A stretch of 64,000 nt of DNA from Microvirga arabica (GTDB lineage Bacteria > Pseudomonadota > Alphaproteobacteria > Rhizobiales > Beijerinckiaceae), in assembly GCF_016811235.1 (NCBI RefSeq), contig NZ_JAFBID010000003.1:102242-166241 (forward strand), read 5' to 3'. Positions 60,553-64,000 of the stretch are shown piece after piece. The stretch's first letter is position 1; each line of letters opens with the position of its first letter. Both the position numbers and the translations under genes were made by a program. The notes under the pieces were generated by a model that saw only the letters and a program-made list of their open reading frames with translations, was not told the origin of the DNA and searched no databases.

Positions 60553-61217
60553 AGGCGCAGCATGCGCTGCTTTGTGGCGACCTGCTCAACCACTCTTCGC
60601 CCCCCTCTATGTCAGACCCGCAAATGCTGCTTGTTGCAGCAGCGGTTTGAAATATCTGACTCTAGAGCCGATGCACGCCCCTGCCGACAAGCCAAGCCCG
60701 CCATTCTGCTCAAGCTCTACAATATAAGGCCGACAATGCTAAGTCACTAAGCAGTTGGCCAAGTCGGCATCAGCAGCATATGTGTGTGGATGCGTTGCAA
60801 CTATTCCGAGACTGGTGGCAGACTGGCGTCTAGTGATGCGCCAAGTTTCTTAATAACACTTCTCAAAAGGGAGCCTTGAGAATTGGTAGGGCACTCATCC
60901 ACTATGTTCAAAACGGCGGCTCTTAAGCGCAATTCGCGTTAGCGGATGTCGCGGCTCCCTAGCAAAAGCAACGCAACAGTAACTGATCCGGCGCGCTAGC
61001 TAACCGATACATATGATAACATTTCTGCTAGCTCTGAGGTCAAACTCCTCGCGATGTGCGCGAGCATAAATGGCTTTGACCTCGCTTACCCTTGATATGT
61101 AACGCCCGGTGCTAATGGCCCATATAAAGGCGGCGCTCTATGCTTACCATACGCTTACTAATTGAGTTTTCTGGTAAGCAGCCCTCGAACCTACGAGGGC
61201 TAAGTGCTTGATTTTAA
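60553..61217. other. Right end of the island, non-coding
   Basis: About 660 bases without a supported gene. Contains the helicase operon's promoter region at its left, arm-type motifs at 61141-61180 and the hairpin GCCCTCG-AACCTA-CGAGGGC (61181-61200), then the tRNA. Confidence 0.6.
61141..61180. promoter_or_regulatory. Integrase arm-type sites, right end
   Basis: TGCTTACCA (61141-61149), CGCTTACTA (61152-61160, two mismatches) and TGGTAAGCA (61172-61180, reverse). The 11-base spacing and the reversed outer copy mirror those at 30484-30518. Confidence 0.6.
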
Positions 61218-61267
61218 TGGTACAGCCGCCCCGGCTCGAACGGGGGACCCCCAGATCCACAATCTGG
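61218..61267. repeat. Right attachment repeat within tRNA-His
   Basis: Identical to 30335-30384 over 50 bases. The intact tRNA lies here, so the incoming element restored the 3' end. Confidence 0.92.
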
Positions 61268-61294
61268 TGCTCTAACCAACTGAGCTACGGCTGC
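61218..61294 (-). tRNA. tRNA-His (anticodon GTG)
   Basis: Cloverleaf on the minus strand: GCAGCCG acceptor, D arm GCTC-AGTTGGTTA-GAGC, anticodon stem CCAGA/TCTGG with loop TTGTGGA, T arm CCCCG-TTCGAGC-CGGGG, acceptor CGGCTGT, then ACCA. The discriminator is A73, with no G-1, and the first pair is G1-U72, as in many alphaproteobacteria. The CCA is encoded. Its 3' 50 bases are the island attachment site. Confidence 0.96.
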
Positions 61295-61368
61295 ACGTGA
61301 GGCAGGGTGTAATCGCCCGGGCGAGCAATTTCAAGACCTGATTACGGCCCGATGCTCCGGAAATGAAC

Positions 61369-61391
61369 GCGGCGGGCGCCAGGCCCGCCGC
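61369..61391 (-). terminator. Hairpin at the end of tctC
   Basis: GCGGCGGGC-GCCAG-GCCCGCCGC, a strong 9-bp stem 26 bases past the tctC stop. The T run is weak on the minus strand. Confidence 0.5.
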
Positions 61392-61416
61392 GTCGCGTGC
61401 TCAAGCTTGAGAACGC

Positions 61417-62391
61417 TTATTCCGCCGTCGCGCCGGCGGCCTTGAGGACCGGGGTCCAGCGGGCGACCTCGCTCTCGACGAGCTTCTGCAGGGCTTCCGG
61501 CGTCCGCTCCGTGCTGCTCGGGATGACGCCGCCCAGTTCGGAAAGGCGCTTCTTGGTGTTCTCGTCGTCCAGGGACTTCATGAGGGCGTCGCTGAGCTTC
61601 TTGACCACATCCGGCGGGGTGCCCTTGGGGGCGAAGACCGCGTTCCAGGCGCTGACCTCATAGCCTTCAAGGCCGGCTTCCTTGGTGGTCGGCACGTTTG
61701 GCAGCACTGGGGAGCGCTCAGGTGTTGCGATGGCGTAGGCCTTGATGTTGCCGCCCTGGATCTGCGGGGCCACGTTGACGATCTGGTCGGTCATGAAGTC
61801 GACCGTGTTGGCCATCAGGTCGTTCAGGGCCGGGCCGGTGCCACGATAAGCCACCATGGTGGGCTTCGCCTTGACCACAGAGTTGAAGAAGATGCCCGTG
61901 GAGTGGGAGACAGAGCCCACGCCCGCATGGGCCATGTTCACCTTGTCGGCGTTCTTGGACAGATAGTCGAGGAAGCCCTTGAGGTCGTTGGCCGGGAAGT
62001 CCTTCTTGGCCACGATCACGATCGGGGTGCCGGCTGCCAGGCCGATGGGCGCGAAGTCCTTGGTCGGATCATACTTGAGGTTCGGGTACAGGGCCGGAGC
62101 GGCGCCATGGGTACCCATATGACCCATCATGATGGTGTAGCCGTCCGGCTGAGACTGGGCGGCGCGGGTGATGCCCGTGGTGCCGCCGGCGCCGGCCACG
62201 TTCTCGATCACGATCTGCTGGCCCAGCGTACGGCTCATGTTGTCGGTCACGATGCGGGCGACCACGTCCGTCGGGCCGCCGGCCGCGAACGGAACGATCA
62301 TGGTGATCGGGCGGGTGGGATAGCCTTGGGCCTGGGCGCCCGTTGCGGCCAAGCCGGCGACTGCGGCCAGAGCCAGTACAACCTTGTTCAT
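61417..62391 (-). CDS. TctC-family tripartite tricarboxylate-type substrate-binding protein (324 aa)
   Basis: Signal peptide MNKVVLALAAVAGLAATGAQAQ, mature start GYPTRPITMIVPFAAGGPTDVVAR, then VIENVAGAGGTTGITRAAQSQPDG and IGLAAGTPIVIVAKKDF: the bug/TctC periplasmic binding fold that traps carboxylates. The start ATG 62391 follows GGGAGG; the long upstream frame is not coding. It is downstream of tctA, so part of a TTT transporter operon. Substrate unknown. Confidence 0.88.
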   Translation of the reverse strand: MNKVVLALAAVAGLAATGAQAQGYPTRPITMIVPFAAGGPTDVVARIVTDNMSRTLGQQIVIENVAGAGGTTGITRAAQSQPDGYTIMMGHMGTHGAAPALYPNLKYDPTKDFAPIGLAAGTPIVIVAKKDFPANDLKGFLDYLSKNADKVNMAHAGVGSVSHSTGIFFNSVVKAKPTMVAYRGTGPALNDLMANTVDFMTDQIVNVAPQIQGGNIKAYAIATPERSPVLPNVPTTKEAGLEGYEVSAWNAVFAPKGTPPDVVKKLSDALMKSLDDENTKKRLSELGGVIPSSTERTPEALQKLVESEVARWTPVLKAAGATAE

Positions 62392-62453
62392 CAATTTTCC
62401 TCCCTTGGAAAAGTTATGGCCTACCATGTGGGCAAGATGGAGTTGAAGGCAAG

Positions 62454-63956
62454 CTACTCGGTGAAGACCTCGTCCCTTCCCTTTCGGATGGAGGGCAGAA
62501 GGGCGATCACAAGTAGGACAGCGGCCACCAAGAGCAGGCCGGCGCTGACCGGGCGCTCGATGAAGGTTTCCAGCGAGCCGCGCGAAATAATCAGAGCGCG
62601 CCTGAGGTTTTCCTCCATGAGCCTGCCGAGCACGAAGCCGAGCAGCATCGGCGCCGGCTCGAAGCCGAACTTGATCAGCATGTAGCCGACGAGGCCGAAG
62701 AACGCGATGAACATCACGTCGGTGGGCAGAGAGTTGATCGAGTAGATGCCGATGCAGCAGAACATCAGGATCGCCGGGAACAGAAGGCGATACGGCACTT
62801 TCAGCAGCCGCACCCACATGCCCACCAGCGGCAGGTTGATGATGAGCAGCATCAGGTTGCCCACCCACATCGAGGCGATCATGCCCCAGAACAGGGTTGG
62901 GTTCTTGGTCATCACCTGAGGGCCCGGGATGATGCCATGGATGGTCATGGCGCCGACCATCAGGGCCATCACGGCATTCGGCGGGATGCCCAGCGTCAGC
63001 AGCGGGATGAAGGAGGTCTGCGCGCCGGCGTTGTTGGCACTTTCCGGCCCTGCCACGCCCTCGATGGCGCCGCGGCCGAAGCGGCTCGGGTCCTTGGCGA
63101 GCTTCTTCTCGAGCGTATAGGCTGCGAACGGCCCGAGCACTGCGCCGTTGCCGGGAAGGATGCCGAGCGCCGCGCCGATGAAGGTGCCGCGCAGCACCGG
63201 CTTGTAGGACTGCCTGAAGTCGTCCCGGTTCGGCAGCAGGCGTCCGATGGCCTGGCGCACCACGTCGCGGGTCTCGGTATGATCGAGATTGCGCATGATC
63301 TCGGCGATGCCGAAGATGCCCATGGCCAGCACCGCAAAGTCGATGCCGTCGGACAGGAACGGGAGGCCGAAGGTCATGCGCTCCTCACCGGTTTCCAGAT
63401 CCGTGCCGACCGTGGAGAGCAGGATGCCGACGAGGATCATGGCGATGGCCTTGAGGATCGAGCCCCGCGCCAGCACGACCGCGAAGACCAGGCCCATGAC
63501 CATGAGGGAGAAATACTCGGTGGGTCCGAAGATCAGCGCCAGGCTGGTGAGCGGGGCTCCCAGGGCCGCGATGACAAGCGTCGCCACAGTGCCGGCGAAG
63601 AACGACCCGATGGCCGCGATGCCGAGCGCCACGCCGGCCCGGCCCTGTCGGGCCATCTGGTGACCGTCGAGCGCCGTGACCACGGAGGTCGCCTCGCCCG
63701 GAATGTTGACGAGGATTGCCGTGGTCGACCCGCCGTACTGGGCGCCATAATAGATGCCGGCCAGCATGATGAGTGCACCGGTCGGATCGAGTCCGAAGGT
63801 GATGGGCAGCAGCATGGCGATGGTGGCAATGGGCCCGACGCCGGGCAGCACGCCGATGAGGGTGCCGACGAGACAGCCGAGGAAGGCCAGGCCCAGGTTC
63901 TGCAGGGTCAGGGCGACCCCGAAACCGAGGCTGAGATTGGAGAAAAGGTCACCCAT
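62454..63956 (-). CDS. tctA: TctA-family large membrane permease (500 aa)
   Basis: About 11-12 hydrophobic helices with the TctA signatures GVLPGVGPIATIAMLLPITFGLDP, IYYGAQYGGSTTAILVNIPGE and, in the second repeat, ALGILPGNGAVLGPFAAY and GVAGPESANNAGAQTSFIPLLTLGIPP. It forms the main channel of the tripartite tricarboxylate transporter with TctB (presumably beyond the window) and the TctC below. ATG 63956 follows GGGAGGATC. Confidence 0.9.
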   Translation of the reverse strand: MGDLFSNLSLGFGVALTLQNLGLAFLGCLVGTLIGVLPGVGPIATIAMLLPITFGLDPTGALIMLAGIYYGAQYGGSTTAILVNIPGEATSVVTALDGHQMARQGRAGVALGIAAIGSFFAGTVATLVIAALGAPLTSLALIFGPTEYFSLMVMGLVFAVVLARGSILKAIAMILVGILLSTVGTDLETGEERMTFGLPFLSDGIDFAVLAMGIFGIAEIMRNLDHTETRDVVRQAIGRLLPNRDDFRQSYKPVLRGTFIGAALGILPGNGAVLGPFAAYTLEKKLAKDPSRFGRGAIEGVAGPESANNAGAQTSFIPLLTLGIPPNAVMALMVGAMTIHGIIPGPQVMTKNPTLFWGMIASMWVGNLMLLIINLPLVGMWVRLLKVPYRLLFPAILMFCCIGIYSINSLPTDVMFIAFFGLVGYMLIKFGFEPAPMLLGFVLGRLMEENLRRALIISRGSLETFIERPVSAGLLLVAAVLLVIALLPSIRKGRDEVFTE

Positions 63957-64000
63957 CAGATCCTCCCGTTGTGGTCGGCGACATCAACCGGACCGCGACG

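Larger units (their letters stand above)
30335..61267. mobile_element. 31-kb genomic island in the tRNA-His gene
   Basis: Bounded by a perfect 50-bp direct repeat that is the 3' part of tRNA-His (TGGTACAGCC... to ...AATCTGG). A tyrosine recombinase lies 145 bases inside the left repeat. TGCTTACCA-type motifs stand near both ends. The interior is AT-richer and holds replication-like, nuclease, restriction and ATPase genes, with many unknowns. No relaxase, type IV secretion, capsid or terminase gene is recognised, so it is not clearly a prophage or a self-transmissible conjugative element. A non-autonomous, satellite-like defence island is inferred. Confidence 0.9.

Noticed and set aside
30335..61267. 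Conjugative element (ICE) interpretation
   Set aside because: No relaxase, VirB/VirD4 or coupling-protein motifs were found in any island gene.

Overview
The window looks like the chromosome of a high-GC alphaproteobacterium of the order Hyphomicrobiales, probably Methylobacteriaceae (Microvirga/Methylobacterium-like). The evidence is phasins (PHA storage), a DUF6894-type protein, an Omp25/31-type porin, rhizobial palindromic intergenic repeats, a PdhS/DivJ/PleC-type kinase, and a tRNA-His with A73 and no G-1, an alphaproteobacterial trait. The assignment is inferred from gene content, not from a marker-gene tree.

Layout. (1) 1-4.7 kb: a sparse, decayed, accessory-looking stretch with a phage-replication-type gene, small membrane and secreted proteins, a Crp/Fnr regulator broken by a one-base homopolymer frameshift, and a duplicated fragment of that regulator's 3' end. 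It ends beside a coiled-coil gene that looks cut short. (2) 4.7-30.3 kb: core chromosome. glcDEF (glycolate oxidase) runs leftward and is divergent from a cytochrome c-lutABC operon running rightward, together a 2-hydroxyacid oxidation locus. Then come a glycolipid-binding-type protein, bfd-bfr iron storage, a 0.9 kDa-residue-class acetyl-CoA-synthetase/acetyltransferase fusion (907 aa), a kinase/GNAT pair, a phasin pair, NUDIX, a porin, several small proteins, a hemerythrin-phasin fusion, a type-I-secreted alginate-lyase-like protein and RarD.

(3) 30.3-61.3 kb: a 31-kb genomic island in the 3' part of tRNA-His. It is bounded by a perfect 50-bp direct repeat (30335-30384 and 61218-61267). A tyrosine integrase sits at the left end, and TGCTTACCA motifs near both ends look like integrase arm sites. 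Base composition is visibly more AT-rich than the flanks. Cargo from left to right: integrase; an AlpA-like regulator; a DUF1376 plus Twinkle/T7-type primase-helicase module whose zinc ribbon is frame-shifted off; a two-gene module that recurs as decayed copies; an SRA-like reader facing an HNH nuclease; DUF1294; an excalibur protein; a thermonuclease; an unknown gene pair; an ATPase+HNH pair resembling Septu; a ParA-type ATPase with its own HTH and two operator-like palindromes; a decayed Vsr; an operon of two XRE-like paralogues with a SAM methyltransferase; and a 10-kb operon of SNF2 helicase/PD-(D/E)xK nuclease, DUF1156 adenine methylase, DUF499 ATPase and two unknown acidic proteins. No relaxase or type IV secretion gene was seen, so the island looks like a satellite-style integrative element specialised in genome defence.

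(4) 61.3-64 kb: the intact tRNA-His, then tctC and tctA of a tripartite tricarboxylate transporter on the minus strand, with the operon continuing past the window edge.

The strongest candidate for an under-described system is the 50.3-60.5 kb operon. Helicase-nuclease, methylase and DUF499 ATPase families co-occur in known defence islands, but the two small downstream genes match nothing I recognise.
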